A stretch of 64,000 nucleotides of DNA from Fodinicola acaciae (GCF_010993745.1 NZ_WOTN01000002.1:1364001-1428000); one strand, 5' to 3'; counted from the first letter of the stretch, positions 16,725 through 25,109 are shown. Program-made: numbers and translations. Notes: a model not told the origin generated them from the letters alone.

Positions 16725-17525
16725 TAGGTATTTCGCAGCGGTTTCTGCTCGAAGTCCACGTACTGCGGTGGAATGAATTCCGGTACGCCGTTGACGATCC
16801 GGACTTGCCAGTCGCCGTGGTGGATCTGCCGGTGGTGAAATTCGCACAGCAGCACGCAATTGTCGATGGAGGTTTCACCTCCGTCGGCCCAGTGCCGCAC
16901 GTGGTGTGCTTTCGTCCAGCGTACGGGTCGGGTGCAGCCGATCATCGCGCAGCCGCGGTCGCGGGCGATCAATGCTTTGCGCAGTTCATCGGTGACCAGC
17001 CGTTCGGTGCGGCCGACGTCCAAGGCTTCGCTTTGGGTGCCGAGCACGAGCGGGGTGATGTCGCAGTCGCACGCGAGCCTTCTGGCGGCTTCGGGGCTGA
17101 TGACGGTGTTTTCGTACGCGCGGACCTGGCCGAGCTTGTCCCTGAGCATCTCCCACGACAAGGTGATGGTCAGGTGCGGGCGCTCGCGGCCCTGGATCGG
17201 CAGCTTCTCGCTGTTTCTCGGCGTCGGGTCCAACTGCGAGTCGGTCAGCTCGCCGCGGCGCACGGCCTCGCCGGCGTATTCCAACTGCACGCACCGACTC
17301 GCCTCGGTTGGGGAGAACTTCAGGAAATCCCCCAGGAACGCGGCGGTGTCGGCGTGCCCGAACTTCGTCGCGATCGTCTGGTCATCGGCGGCCCTCACTA
17401 CCGCCAGAAGCGCGGCTTTGGCCGTACGCACCGCCTGCTCGGCAAAACCGCAACGCGGCCGCGAACTCCTCCTTACCCGACAGCAACAACGGGTCATCCG
17501 CCGGCTGAAATGAAGGAATGGTCAT
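16709..17525 (-). pseudogene. DUF222/13E12-type HNH endonuclease, copy 1, frameshifted and internally deleted
   Basis: The true N-terminus is at 17525 (MTIPSFQPADDPLLLSGKEE). The frame breaks at a TTTT run (AAAA at 17444-17447 on the plus strand); removing one T joins it to FAEQAVRTAKAALLAVVRAA. The DUF222 helical region continues to ELTDSQLDPTPRNSEKLPIQG. There it lacks about 125 residues that copy 2 has between QLD and KLPIQG. The C-terminal HNH domain is complete: RDRGCAMIGCTRPVRWTKAHHV, then HWADGGETSIDNCVLLCEFHH and HHGDWQV, with paired cysteines and HH motifs. Such genes are multi-copy in actinobacteria and spread by poorly known means. This copy is probably dead. It lies in inverted orientation to copy 2 about 11 kb away. 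Confidence 0.8.
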
Positions 17526-17629
17526 GGCATTAACGATACCCCATCGACCGACAAAACCAGACCGTCGGGGTCGCATGTTTCCGCTGCCGAACAACGTAAA
17601 ATGCAGCGCGCGTTGAACGGCAATAGGCG

Positions 17630-17658
17630 CTACTACTACTACTACTACTACTACTACT
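17630..17658. repeat. CTA trinucleotide microsatellite, nine units plus CT
   Basis: Nine consecutive CTA units plus CT fill 17630-17658, in a genome where such AT-richer simple repeats are rare. It lies in the 405-base gap between HNH copy 1 and the SRPBCC gene, about 105 bases upstream of the HNH start on the minus strand. The rest of that gap holds no gene I can support apart from the promoter at 17895. Confidence 0.9.
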
Positions 17659-17894
17659 CGACGGCGAGCGCTCTCCATATTTGCCGATCACGCGGACCGC
17701 GCGAGATCGGGTTCGGTTGCGGCGAGCCGGGACTGTGCCGGCTGGGTGACTTCTTCGGCCCAGTCACGGCGGGTCCATTGTGGGCGGGTACTGACGTGAC
17801 GGTGGCGGGCTAGCGGCTCGATCCAGACGAAGATCGAGCAGGTCCGCCTCGTATGTACGCGGAGTCCTCTTTCGGGGATCGGCGGCCCAGTTGA

Positions 17895-17924
17895 TTGACA
17901 CGACGTATGCCGTTCTGGTTATAT
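17895..17924 (+). promoter_or_regulatory. Near-consensus sigma-70-type promoter, leaderless
   Basis: TTGACA (17895-17900) is followed after 18 bases by TTATAT (17919-17924). The start codon ATG at 17931 lies 7 bases after the -10 box, so transcription should begin at or next to the A of ATG. No ribosome-binding site is present, consistent with a leaderless mRNA. Confidence 0.7.
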
Positions 17925-17930
17925 ACGAGC

Positions 17931-18437
17931 ATGAGCATTCGTGACATGGGAACGTTTGGCATGACGGCGGACGGGCGTTGTGCGCTGCGCTTCGAGCGCC
18001 AGCTCCGTCACTCGCCGGCCACAGTCTGGCGCGCACTGACCGAGACCGACCAGCTCCGGGCCTGGTTCGTGGACATCATCGACTATGACCGGCTGCGGCT
18101 CGATCTCACCCCCGGAGCCCAATTGGATTTCTATGTCAAGCCGGGTTTTGGCGACACAGAAGCGATCCGTGGTGAGATCGTACGCGCCGACCCGCCCCGG
18201 CTGCTGGAATTCACCTGGGACGGCGAGACGTTGTCATTCGAGCTGACGCCGGCCGGCGACGGATGCCTGCTCGTTTTCACGAATATCTTCGACGATCGCG
18301 ATGCCGCCTCCGCTCTGGGTGCCGGTTGGCACGCCGGTCTGGACCGGTTGGACGCGTTGCTGGACGATCGCGCTGCCGATGGCGAGCCGATTGACGCACT
18401 CCAGCGCGAGTACGAGAGCGTGTTTCAAGCCTCGTAA
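17931..18437 (+). CDS. SRPBCC/AHSA1-domain protein
   Basis: A 168-residue protein of the START/Bet v1 fold. The N-terminal strand and helix CALRFERQLRHSPATVWRAL, then TETDQLRAWFVD and PGAQLDFYVKPGF, are typical of Aha1-C/SRPBCC proteins. So are the central RADPPRLLEFTWDGETLSFEL and the long C-terminal helix AGWHAGLDRLDALLDD. Members bind hydrophobic ligands or stabilise toxins and chaperones; the specific role cannot be told. The start at ATG 17931 is fixed by the promoter directly upstream, so the transcript is probably leaderless. The gene stands alone between the decayed HNH region and a strong hairpin terminator. Confidence 0.9.
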   Translation: MSIRDMGTFGMTADGRCALRFERQLRHSPATVWRALTETDQLRAWFVDIIDYDRLRLDLTPGAQLDFYVKPGFGDTEAIRGEIVRADPPRLLEFTWDGETLSFELTPAGDGCLLVFTNIFDDRDAASALGAGWHAGLDRLDALLDDRAADGEPIDALQREYESVFQAS

Positions 18438-18536
18438 CGAAAAGCACCGATCCCTCCAGTCGGTAACTCGTTCACGAGACTCATTAATATGCCGTTAATC
18501 ACCGCCGCAGGCAAGAGTGGCGGCGAGTGAAATCTC

Positions 18537-18587
18537 GCGTACCTCCGGTGTACAACGTTGTTGTCGCGCCGGAGGTACGCATTTTTT
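18537..18587. terminator. Hairpin terminator with nested palindrome and T-run
   Basis: GCGTACCTCCGG (18537-18548) pairs perfectly with CCGGAGGTACGC (18569-18580), followed by a T-rich run from 18582. The 20-base loop itself contains the palindrome ACAACGTTGT. It closes the SRPBCC gene. The remaining gap up to 18792 shows no gene. Confidence 0.75.
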
Positions 18588-18792
18588 GTTTGTCGGGCCC
18601 CGTCAAATGGTTTGCCGGCCGCGGGGTCTTGTTTTCCCGATCCGCCGGCTGTAGAAAACCTTCCAGCACTCGCGGTGCGTTGTAGTTCATTTCCGATGGC
18701 GCCACCGGCGGCTCGACCGCCGGAAACCGGTTCGCGCGACGGCATTTCCTTCTGCGGTGACCAAACCGTGGATCCCACCTGGAAGGTTGACC

Positions 18793-19467
18793 ATGACGAA
18801 GCGACATGTTCTGGCGGCTGGTGCTGCCCTGTTCCTGTGCCTGACGGCATTCCTCGCCGCGCCGGGGAGCGCGCAGGCGGCCACCGGACCGACGGCGGCG
18901 CAGCTGAAGGCGAAGACGACCGGCTGCCACCGGCAGGTGTCCAGCGGAAAGTACGCGCAGGATTCCGGCGGCTCGCGCAACATTCCGGTCTGCGCCTCCG
19001 GAAAGGCCATCTATTTCACCGCCGACCTGGACGTCGACTGCGACGGCCAGCGCAGTACGCAATGCAACAAGCAGACCGATCCGGACTATCAGCCGGACAC
19101 CGCCTATCACCAGTCCAACGGTAAACCGCTCAACGCCGCCAAGCTGCCATACATCGTGCTGCCGGCGCCGAGCTCGATCTGGAACTTCACCAGGTCAGGC
19201 ATCGGCGGCGCGACCGTCGCCGCTGTGGTCTACAAGAACAAGGTCGCCTACGCGGTGGTCGGCGACACCGGTCCGACCGGGATTATCGGCGAGGGATCAT
19301 ACAAACTCGCCAAGCAGCTCGGCATCAACCCCAGCCCGTCCCACGGCGGTGTCGGCGGCCGGGTCGTGACCTACATCCTTTTCCCGGGAGTCAAGGCAAG
19401 TCCGATCGAGTCCAGCTCGAGCGCGGTGTCCAAGGGCCAGACGGCGGCGAACGCCTTCGTCGGCTGA
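18793..19467 (+). CDS. Secreted glycoside hydrolase family 75-like (chitosanase) protein
   Basis: A 224-residue exported protein. It has a Sec signal peptide: MTKRH, then the hydrophobic stretch VLAAGAALFLCLTAFLAAPG and the AQAA cleavage site near residue 30. The mature part shows GH75 hallmarks: CASGKAIYFTADLDVDCDG with the catalytic-type Asp residues near 85-90, PYIVLP, and AYAVVGDTGPTGIIGEGSYKLA with the acidic GD...GE pair. Paired Cys residues suggest disulfides. GH75 enzymes cut chitosan, so the likely role is use of fungal or arthropod polymers outside the cell. GGAAGG lies just before ATG 18793. It is monocistronic, with a bidirectional terminator after it. Confidence 0.87.
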   Translation: MTKRHVLAAGAALFLCLTAFLAAPGSAQAATGPTAAQLKAKTTGCHRQVSSGKYAQDSGGSRNIPVCASGKAIYFTADLDVDCDGQRSTQCNKQTDPDYQPDTAYHQSNGKPLNAAKLPYIVLPAPSSIWNFTRSGIGGATVAAVVYKNKVAYAVVGDTGPTGIIGEGSYKLAKQLGINPSPSHGGVGGRVVTYILFPGVKASPIESSSSAVSKGQTAANAFVG

Positions 19468-19474
19468 GAAGACC

Positions 19475-19506
19475 GCCGGGCCGGGTCGTAGGCGACCCGG
19501 CCCGGC
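19475..19506. terminator. Bidirectional terminator between convergent genes
   Basis: A perfect 14-base stem, GCCGGGCCGGGTCG with CGACCCGGCCCGGC around the TAGG loop, lies between the convergent GH75 and methyltransferase genes. Confidence 0.75.
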
Positions 19507-19515
19507 CGGCATGAC

Positions 19516-20262
19516 CTATTGGCGCATCAGCGCGAAAATCCCCCAGCCAAGATATTCGCGTTGATACCTCACATGCTGCAGCGGCGCAGAACGCAGCTCG
19601 GCGCGCAGAGAACCGGCCAGCTCGTCGTCGGGATTGTCGTCGAGCCAACGGCGTACGTTGAGCCAGTGCGCCGCCTCGTAGCGGTCCCAGCTGTCCTGGC
19701 TGGCGATCATCATCTCCACCAGGTCCCAGCCCAGCTCGCCAAACTGTCGCACCAAAGCCGGCAGCGACCGGAAGTCGTCGCGGCTGTTGGCATGGCAGGC
19801 GCGTACCGTCTCGGCGTCCGGCGGCGCGATCCGCCAGTACGGCTCGCCGATCAGCAGGATTCCGCCTGGCCTAAGGCTTCGTGCCAGCAGATCGATGGTG
19901 CCGGCGACGCCGCCGCCGATCCAGGTGGCGCCGAGACAGCATGCCACCTCGACCGGGGTGTCATGCACGTACGACCCGGCATCCGCGTGGACGAACGTCA
20001 CGCGCTCGCCGACGCCGAGCTCGGCGGCACGTGCGGCCGCCGCGGCGAGAAACACCGTACTGATATCGACGCCGACCCCGGTGACGCCGTGATCGCGGGC
20101 CCAGGTCGACAGGAGTTCGCCCTTGCCGCAGGCCAGATCCAGCAGGCGAGTGCCGGGCGGCAGTGCGAGCGCGCGGCCGAGGGTGGCGAGCTTTTCCTCA
20201 GTGACCGGGTTCAGGACCCGGTGGCTGTGTTCGCGGATGGTGAAGCTGCGGTGCAGGTCCAT
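19516..20262 (-). CDS. Class I SAM-dependent methyltransferase
   Basis: A 248-residue enzyme. Motif I LLDLACGKGELLSTWA near residues 40-52 binds S-adenosylmethionine, and GVTGVGVDISTVFL gives the acidic ribose-binding residue. Motif II-like FVHADAGSYVHDTPVEVACC and LRPGGILLIGEPYWR (post-motif III) follow. Residues after 150 (RACHANSRDDFRSLPALVRQFGELGWDLVEM) resemble UbiE/MenG-like small-molecule methyltransferases. The substrate is unknown. ATG 20262 has AGAGGA nine bases upstream. The gene stands alone between two hairpin terminators. Confidence 0.9.
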   Translation of the reverse strand: MDLHRSFTIREHSHRVLNPVTEEKLATLGRALALPPGTRLLDLACGKGELLSTWARDHGVTGVGVDISTVFLAAAAARAAELGVGERVTFVHADAGSYVHDTPVEVACCLGATWIGGGVAGTIDLLARSLRPGGILLIGEPYWRIAPPDAETVRACHANSRDDFRSLPALVRQFGELGWDLVEMMIASQDSWDRYEAAHWLNVRRWLDDNPDDELAGSLRAELRSAPLQHVRYQREYLGWGIFALMRQ

Positions 20263-20395
20263 TGTGGACAGTTCCTCTGCTGTTCGTGACGGACGGACGC
20301 GACTCGTACGGCACGAACATGCATCTAATGCACCTCACCAGATCGTCGGAGCCCTCACGTTAGGCCAGCCGCCGAGCCGGTGTCGAGCGAAATAG

Positions 20396-20429
20396 CACAA
20401 GGCCCGGGACAGCGGTCCCGGGCCTTGTG
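20396..20429. terminator. Strong terminator downstream of the cold-shock gene
   Basis: A perfect 15-base stem, CACAAGGCCCGGGAC and its complement around AGCG, lies 14 bases after the stop of the csp gene on the minus strand, followed by CTATTT in that direction. Confidence 0.8.
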
Positions 20430-20442
20430 TGAGTTAGCTCAC

Positions 20443-20649
20443 TCAGCCAACGACGGTGACGCCGGTGGCCTGCGGGCCCTTGGCTCCCTGGCCGATCTCG
20501 AAGCTCACGCGCTGGTTCTCCTCCAGGCTGCGGAAGCCGCTGGCCTGGATCTCGGAGAAGTGCACGAACACGTCCGATCCGCCGCCGTCCGGCGTGATGA
20601 ACCCGAAGCCCTTGTCAGCGTTGAACCACTTGACGACGCCTTCAGCCAT
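20443..20649 (-). CDS. CspA-family cold-shock protein
   Basis: A 68-residue single cold-shock domain protein. [18 protein letters not shown] carries the RNP1 motif KGFGFI, and [10 protein letters not shown] carries RNP2 (VFVHF). The C-terminus [16 protein letters not shown] is typical of actinobacterial CspA paralogues. It binds single-stranded RNA and DNA and acts as an RNA chaperone. Length is exactly that of the family. It is monocistronic, with a strong hairpin downstream and a long upstream gap (about 340 bases), room for the structured leader usual for csp genes. GGAAGG lies about ten bases before the ATG. Confidence 0.97.
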   Translation of the reverse strand: MAEGVVKWFNADKGFGFITPDGGGSDVFVHFSEIQASGFRSLEENQRVSFEIGQGAKGPQATGVTVVG

Positions 20650-20985
20650 TTCTTCTTGCTGTCCTTCCCAGGTGGGGGCGGCTGCCGCACGTTACGGCTG
20701 CCGGGTCTATCAGTCGTCAGACGGGGACTTTTCCAACCTGGGAAAAACCGACGCCCGCAACATTGAATTGCGCGCGTGCACAACACGAACACAAAACCTC
20801 GCGACCGCACAAGAGTGAACCACAGTCAGCGGCCGCGCGCTACAGGTGGGGTGAGAAAACCCCCTCGCGACCGACTGTGACCTGGCCACGGCCACCGCGG
20901 GTGAGACGACGCCAGATCGGTTCAGCGCCGTACGCCCACCGGCCGCGTGTTATGTCCGGCTATGAGAAGAATCACGGTTCAGTCA
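20650..20985. other. Long non-coding region upstream of the cold-shock gene
   Basis: About 335 bases without a supported gene. On the minus strand it should hold the csp promoter and 5' leader. T-rich patches (GGTTTTTCCC, GGTTTTGTG) are consistent with a long untranslated leader. No defined structure could be assigned. Confidence 0.4.
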
Positions 20986-21004
20986 ACAAGTGAGGCTAGC
21001 CTAA
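20986..21004. promoter_or_regulatory. IdeR/DmdR-like iron box
   Basis: The 19 bases match the actinobacterial IdeR/DtxR consensus TTAGGTTAGGCTAACCTAA at 14 positions, including AGGCTA.CCTAA with one mismatch. It lies just before the decayed ABC exporter, and such exporters are often iron-regulated siderophore genes. Confidence 0.55.
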
Positions 21005-21015
21005 GCCGACGGTCG

Positions 21016-22010
21016 TGAAGACGACCGTGCCGGCCTGGGGCGAGCTGACGCGGTCGGGGACCCCCTGACGAGGACCACCGGCCGGAACCGGTGCCGCCGC
21101 CGGTCTCGCAGGGCGGCGTCGTCGCGTACTCGCTGCGTACGCGACCGGACAGCTGATCGCCGCCTCGACCTTCACGGGGCTGTACGAGGCCGCCGAGACC
21201 GCCGTGTTCGCGGTGCTGACCGTGTCGACGCGGATCGGACTGCGGCGCGGTACGCGCGGCATCGAAGGCACCGGCCACGCGCTGCGCATCCTGCTGGTCC
21301 GGCGCGTGCTCGACGAGCGCGGGACGGCCACCGCCACGCAGACCGCGGGTGACCACCTGTCGACCTCCAGCGTGGACGCGGCCGGTGTCGGCATGGACAA
21401 CAGCGGCGTATGCCGGATCCTGTCCACGATCGGCGCGCTGGAAGTCGCAGCGGCCGTCCTGCTGACGGTCTCGCTGCCGCTCGGACTGCTCGTCCTGCCG
21501 CCGTGGCTGCCGTTCATGAGCAAGCCCGCCGCGCCGGTCGCCAGGCGCGTACGTGCGCAGCGGAGCACTGCGGCGAAGACCAGCAGGGAAGCCGTCGACT
21601 ACGTGCGGGGTTGGATGTCTCGGTCGATTGTCGCTTGCCGTTGATCCAGGGGAATTCGGCTGGCCGGTGCGCTCGCCGCCGCGAATTCCGGTCGTACGCT
21701 GGCTGTTGCGGATCGCCCTGCCGAGCTGCTCGGCCTGTCCGCGGTGCTGACCACCGGGTTTCTGCGGCTCGTACTCGCGGATCCGCCGATCGCCATCCTC
21801 GACGAGGCGACCGCCGATGCCGCCTTGGCTGGTCGTGCGGCGTTGATCGTCGCGCATCGCCTTACGCAGGCGGCAAAAGCCGACGAGGTCGTCGTACTTG
21901 TGGCTGGACGCATCGCAGAGCGCGGCACGCACGGCGAACTTGTCGCGCTCGGCGGCGAATACGCGCGGCTCTGGTCGGCCTGGTCGGCGGCGCGCCTGTG
22001 GCCTACTTGA
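21016..22010 (+). pseudogene. Decayed ABC exporter (fused membrane and ATPase domains)
   Basis: Fragments of one half-transporter appear in shifting frames. One frame (about 21145-21640) reads GQLIAASTFTGLYEAAETAV, then FAVLTVSTRIGLR, TAGDHLSTSSVDAAGVG and TIGALEVAAAVLLTVSLPLG, a type I exporter membrane domain. After a break, a second frame (about 21660-22010) reads LVLADPPIAILDEATADAAL (Walker B) and LIVAHRLTQAAKADEVVVLV (H-loop), then AERGTHGEL. The Walker A and most of the first half of the ATPase are missing, and there are stops near the 5' end. The gene cannot make a working transporter. The iron box upstream suggests a former siderophore exporter. Its end overlaps the convergent cyclase gene. 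Confidence 0.75.
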
Positions 22011-22959
22011 TCGCCGTCGCGTTCGGTGGCGAGGCGACGCCGCCGGTGATGTTCAACGGCTTGATCACCACCAGGCATTCGTACACCCGGTCCGACGCGC
22101 AGTCCTCGGCGAGCTCGTGCAGCCGCCACAGCTCACCGATCGGCAGCCCGAGCAGACCGAGGATGTTGGGATGCAGCATGCCGCCGGCCAGGTTTCCGGC
22201 GGTCGGTGAGTCGGCCGCCGCCGGCAACGCCTCCAGCGCGAGCGTGTCGGATCCGGCGATGGAGAAATGGTTGTCCCACAGCCATTCCAGCGTTTCGTTC
22301 CGCTGAGCCAGACCGGTCGACCGGATGCCGGCGCGTACGTCCTGGCGCGACTTTTCGGTCGGGTCGCTGACATACCAGTGCGTCCAGCCGGTGTGCAACA
22401 ACAGGATGTCGCCCTGTCGTGGCGCGACGTTCTGCGCGGCCATCGCACCGTCCACATCGGACACCGGCAGGCGTTCGCCGGCGGCGTGGTCGATCGGCCG
22501 GCCGGCGGCCTCGCGATACGCGGCGACGTCGACCAGAAGGCCGCGGCCGACCACCGGCTTCTCGGCCCACCGATTGATGCCGAGATCCGGCGTGCCGACC
22601 TGGATTTTGTCCGCCGGCACGCCATCGTAGAAACCGTGCTCGCCGTGCCGGAAATGCCGGAGGCCGTCGAGCTGACTGGACACCTGCGGCCAGAAGTTGT
22701 CGATCCGGTCGTCGCGGTGGTCCGCGTGGTTGGACACGATCGTCTGGACTGGCGGCGTACGCCGCGCGAAAAACGGCGGATCGAAGGTGTCGAGCGGATA
22801 GTCGAGGTTGAAAACGGCACCGCGGCGGACCGTGCCGGCGGCGGCGATCACCTGCTCGGCGCCGGCCAGCTCGGCGGTGCCTCGCTCGCCGAACAGACCC
22901 CAGCTGGACGCCGGCGGTCCGTCGGTGCGGGCGAGCAGTTCGGCGTACGTTGGCAGCAT
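22003..22959 (-). CDS. Cyclase-family hydrolase (kynurenine formamidase-like fold)
   Basis: A 318-residue protein of the metal-dependent cyclase family. Near residue 100, SSQLDGLRHFRHGEHGFYDG carries the HxGTHxD-like region in a divergent form (Q-L-D-G-L-R-H), typical of the larger PF04199 proteins. GDILLLHTGWTHWY near 185, AGSDTLALEALP and LHELAEDCASDRVYECLVVI (with the conserved Glu/Asp) follow. The family hydrolyses amides or lactones; kynurenine formamidase and isatin hydrolase are known members. The gene is divergent from an RraA-family gene with 80 bases between. Both could act on small acids, but the substrate is unknown. Confidence 0.85.
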   Translation of the reverse strand: MLPTYAELLARTDGPPASSWGLFGERGTAELAGAEQVIAAAGTVRRGAVFNLDYPLDTFDPPFFARRTPPVQTIVSNHADHRDDRIDNFWPQVSSQLDGLRHFRHGEHGFYDGVPADKIQVGTPDLGINRWAEKPVVGRGLLVDVAAYREAAGRPIDHAAGERLPVSDVDGAMAAQNVAPRQGDILLLHTGWTHWYVSDPTEKSRQDVRAGIRSTGLAQRNETLEWLWDNHFSIAGSDTLALEALPAAADSPTAGNLAGGMLHPNILGLLGLPIGELWRLHELAEDCASDRVYECLVVIKPLNITGGVASPPNATAIK

Positions 22960-23039
22960 CGATGGTCTCCTTCACGGGCTCGTAATGGTCTAGCGAGAGG
23001 ATCGTATTTCCTGGTGGATCGTGTGGTAGGCATGATGGC

Positions 23040-23855
23040 ATGAGGATCGCACCGCTTCCCGAGGATCTGATCGAGCTGACCGCGGCCTGGACCGGCGAGC
23101 GTTTTCCGGACGGCCGGCCGAAGGTCGCCGACCAGACGTTGCGCCAGCTCGCCAACGCGACCACCGAGCAGGCCTGGGACGTGCTGCGCAAACACGGTTT
23201 CCATCGGCAGTTCGCCGGCGGTTGGCGGCAGACCCATCCCGGTCGGGTGCTCGTCGGCCGCGCGGTGACGGCGCAGTTTCTGCCGCATCGTCCCGACTAC
23301 GACGCTGCCGTCGTCGCCGCCGGCGCGCGCGAGGGTCATTTGGAAGGCGATCGGCAGAACTCGTGGATCATCGAGACGCTGCGGACCGGTGACGTGATGG
23401 TGTGCGACATTTTCGGCAAGGTCAAGGACGGCACGGTGATCGGCGACAACCTCGGCTCGGCGATCGCCGCGCGCACCGGCGTTGGTGCCGTCATCGACGG
23501 CGGCATCCGCGACCTGCAGGGACTGTCCGAGTTGGACAACGCCAACATTTTCTTCCGTGACAATGATCCGACCGCGATCGCCGATGTCACGCTGGCCGGC
23601 ATCAACCTGCCGGTGCGGCTCGGCGAGGCGACGGTGCTGCCCGGTGACGTGATCCTTGGTACGCCGAGCGGCATCATGACCATTCCGCCGCAGCTGGCCG
23701 AGACGGTCGCGGTGGCCGCCGAGGACATCCGGATCCGCGACATCTTTGGAAAACTGCGACTCTCGCAGCGCACGTACACCTCGGCGCAGATCGACGTCGG
23801 CGTGTGGGCACCGGAGATCGAGGCCGATTTCCAGGACTGGCTCACGAAGAGATAG
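23040..23855 (+). CDS. RraA-family protein (HMG/CHA aldolase / oxaloacetate decarboxylase-like)
   Basis: A 271-residue protein with the RraA fold. The core is VMVCDIFGKVKDGTVIGDNL followed by GSAIAARTGVGAVIDGGIRDL near residues 118-162. The Gly-Asp and Arg-Asp residues there form the pyruvate- and Mg-binding site of class II HMG/CHA aldolases. The segment GITLPVR-like (AGINLPVRLG) and PGDVILGTPSGIMTIPP follow, also typical. It is longer than the about 160-residue minimal RraA, with a 60-residue N-terminal helical part. Expected chemistry is retro-aldol cleavage or decarboxylation of a 2-oxo acid, not RNase E regulation. It overlaps the convergent citrate-synthase-like gene by 14 bases. Confidence 0.87.
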   Translation: MRIAPLPEDLIELTAAWTGERFPDGRPKVADQTLRQLANATTEQAWDVLRKHGFHRQFAGGWRQTHPGRVLVGRAVTAQFLPHRPDYDAAVVAAGAREGHLEGDRQNSWIIETLRTGDVMVCDIFGKVKDGTVIGDNLGSAIAARTGVGAVIDGGIRDLQGLSELDNANIFFRDNDPTAIADVTLAGINLPVRLGEATVLPGDVILGTPSGIMTIPPQLAETVAVAAEDIRIRDIFGKLRLSQRTYTSAQIDVGVWAPEIEADFQDWLTKR

Positions 23856-25029
23856 GCGCGGTCCCCACGTAGACGCCGGAGGGCCGGAAGCGCAGCGGTT
23901 CCTCGGCGTATTCCTCGATCGCGTGCGCCGTCCAGCCAATCAGCCGCGCAGTGGCGAAAATCGCCTCGCCGGCGTCGGAACGCATGTCAAAAGCGTGCAT
24001 CATGGCGCCGAGCGCGACGTCGACATTGGCGAACGTCTCCGGTCTCGCGTCGCGGATGTCGGCCACCGCACCGGAAACGGCGCGCGCCGACCGGTGCCGC
24101 ACGTCGGCGAGCATGTCCAACAACAGGTCCGCGCGCGGATCGCGGCGCGTATAGACGCGGTGACCGAAGCCAGGCAGCGGACGGCCGGTGCGCAGGTGGT
24201 TGGAAAGCGCGGCCAGCGGGTTTTCGACCGCCTCGGCCAGAAACCGGTAGGCCAGCGTGCTCACGGTGCCGTGCAACTGGCCGTCGAAGGCGCCGAGCCC
24301 GGCTGAAAGCGCGGCGTAGAGATTGGCGCGGCTGCTGGCGGCGACGCGTACGGCCAGCGTCGACACCGCGAGATCGTGGTCCGCCAACAGAATCAGTGCG
24401 GCGCGCAGGATCGCGACACAGGCCGGATGCGCCGGATGTGTGGTCAACCGCGACCACAATGCCGTGACGAAGTCGCCGTTGAGCGGCGCTTCCGTTGGCA
24501 GAGCGGCCACGACGCAGCCGACGAGAGAGCGTGCGATGCGTACGGAGGTGCCTGCGGACAGGTCGAAACGCAGCGGGTCGAGTGCGCCGAGCACGTCCAT
24601 CGAGAGCCGGATCCGATCGACCAGGCGAGCATCCGCCGGCAATGCGGCACACGCGCGTACGACCGCCGCGACCGGCGACACCGGGAATGGCTCCGCGGTG
24701 GTGAAATCTCCGGTCCAGAGGCCGGCGGCGACCGCCTCGACGGAGGACGTACGCGCCAGGTCCGTGGCGTCTTTGCCACGGTAGTAAAGAGAATCGCCGT
24801 CCAGCAGCGTGACGGCCGTGCGGATCCTTTCCACCGCACCGGCCGGTCGCTGCTCGCGACCACGGCTGGCCAGCCGGTCGACCTCGGCGGCGGCGAACCG
24901 GCTGCCGCGCCGGCCGGTGCCACGGATGCTGGTCAGCAGGCCGCGGCTGACGTACGCGTACACCGTCTCGGGTTTCACCCCGAGCCGTCGAGCGACCTGC
25001 TCGGTGCTCAGGTATGGCCCTTCGTCCAC
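23842..25029 (-). CDS. Citrate synthase-like enzyme with N-terminal helix-turn-helix
   Basis: A 395-residue protein. Residues about 5-55 (YLSTEQVARRLGVKPETVYAYVSRGLLTS with a following wing) form a MerR/excisionase-type DNA-binding domain. The rest is a citrate-synthase fold: SLYYRGKDATDLA near 80, FDGQLHGTVS near 255, LPGFGHRVYTRRDPRA near 290 and TFANVDVALGAMMHAF near 340. These supply the two catalytic His and the Asp. It condenses acetyl-CoA or propionyl-CoA with a 2-oxo acid, or works as a metabolite-sensing regulator. GTG 25029 has GGAGG five bases upstream. It is divergent from the second citrate synthase-like gene over an 80-base region with a palindrome. Confidence 0.9.
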   Translation of the reverse strand: MDEGPYLSTEQVARRLGVKPETVYAYVSRGLLTSIRGTGRRGSRFAAAEVDRLASRGREQRPAGAVERIRTAVTLLDGDSLYYRGKDATDLARTSSVEAVAAGLWTGDFTTAEPFPVSPVAAVVRACAALPADARLVDRIRLSMDVLGALDPLRFDLSAGTSVRIARSLVGCVVAALPTEAPLNGDFVTALWSRLTTHPAHPACVAILRAALILLADHDLAVSTLAVRVAASSRANLYAALSAGLGAFDGQLHGTVSTLAYRFLAEAVENPLAALSNHLRTGRPLPGFGHRVYTRRDPRADLLLDMLADVRHRSARAVSGAVADIRDARPETFANVDVALGAMMHAFDMRSDAGEAIFATARLIGWTAHAIEEYAEEPLRFRPSGVYVGTAPISS

Positions 25030-25041
25030 GTGGCCTCCATG

Positions 25042-25054
25042 TTGATTGAATCAA
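25042..25054. promoter_or_regulatory. Candidate operator TTGATTGAATCAA between citrate synthase-like genes
   Basis: A palindrome of six-base arms around one central base lies in the 80-base AT-richer divergent region. It is a natural site for the HTH domain of the adjacent enzyme; this link is inferred. Confidence 0.45.
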
Positions 25055-25109
25055 TATTGACAATACTTGATGCGGCTATCGAGAGTGGAGGTGGACAAGG
25101 AGGCGACAC

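Noticed and set aside
15175-16878. A long minus-strand open frame over the acyl-CoA dehydrogenase
   Set aside because: Only its stretch from about 16455 to 16662 has meaning (IS481 HTH remnant); the rest is antisense to a certain gene.
17630-17658. CTA tract as a CRISPR or coding repeat
   Set aside because: Unit length is 3 with no spacers, and the frame giving poly-valine has no credible start or homology.
20396-20429. Hairpin as a tRNA or small RNA gene
   Set aside because: It is a simple perfect stem with tetraloop at the end of the csp gene, better explained as a terminator.
23040-23855. RraA-family gene as a regulator of ribonuclease activity
   Set aside because: The pyruvate/Mg site residues are present and the organism is not enterobacterial, so an aldolase or decarboxylase role is more likely.
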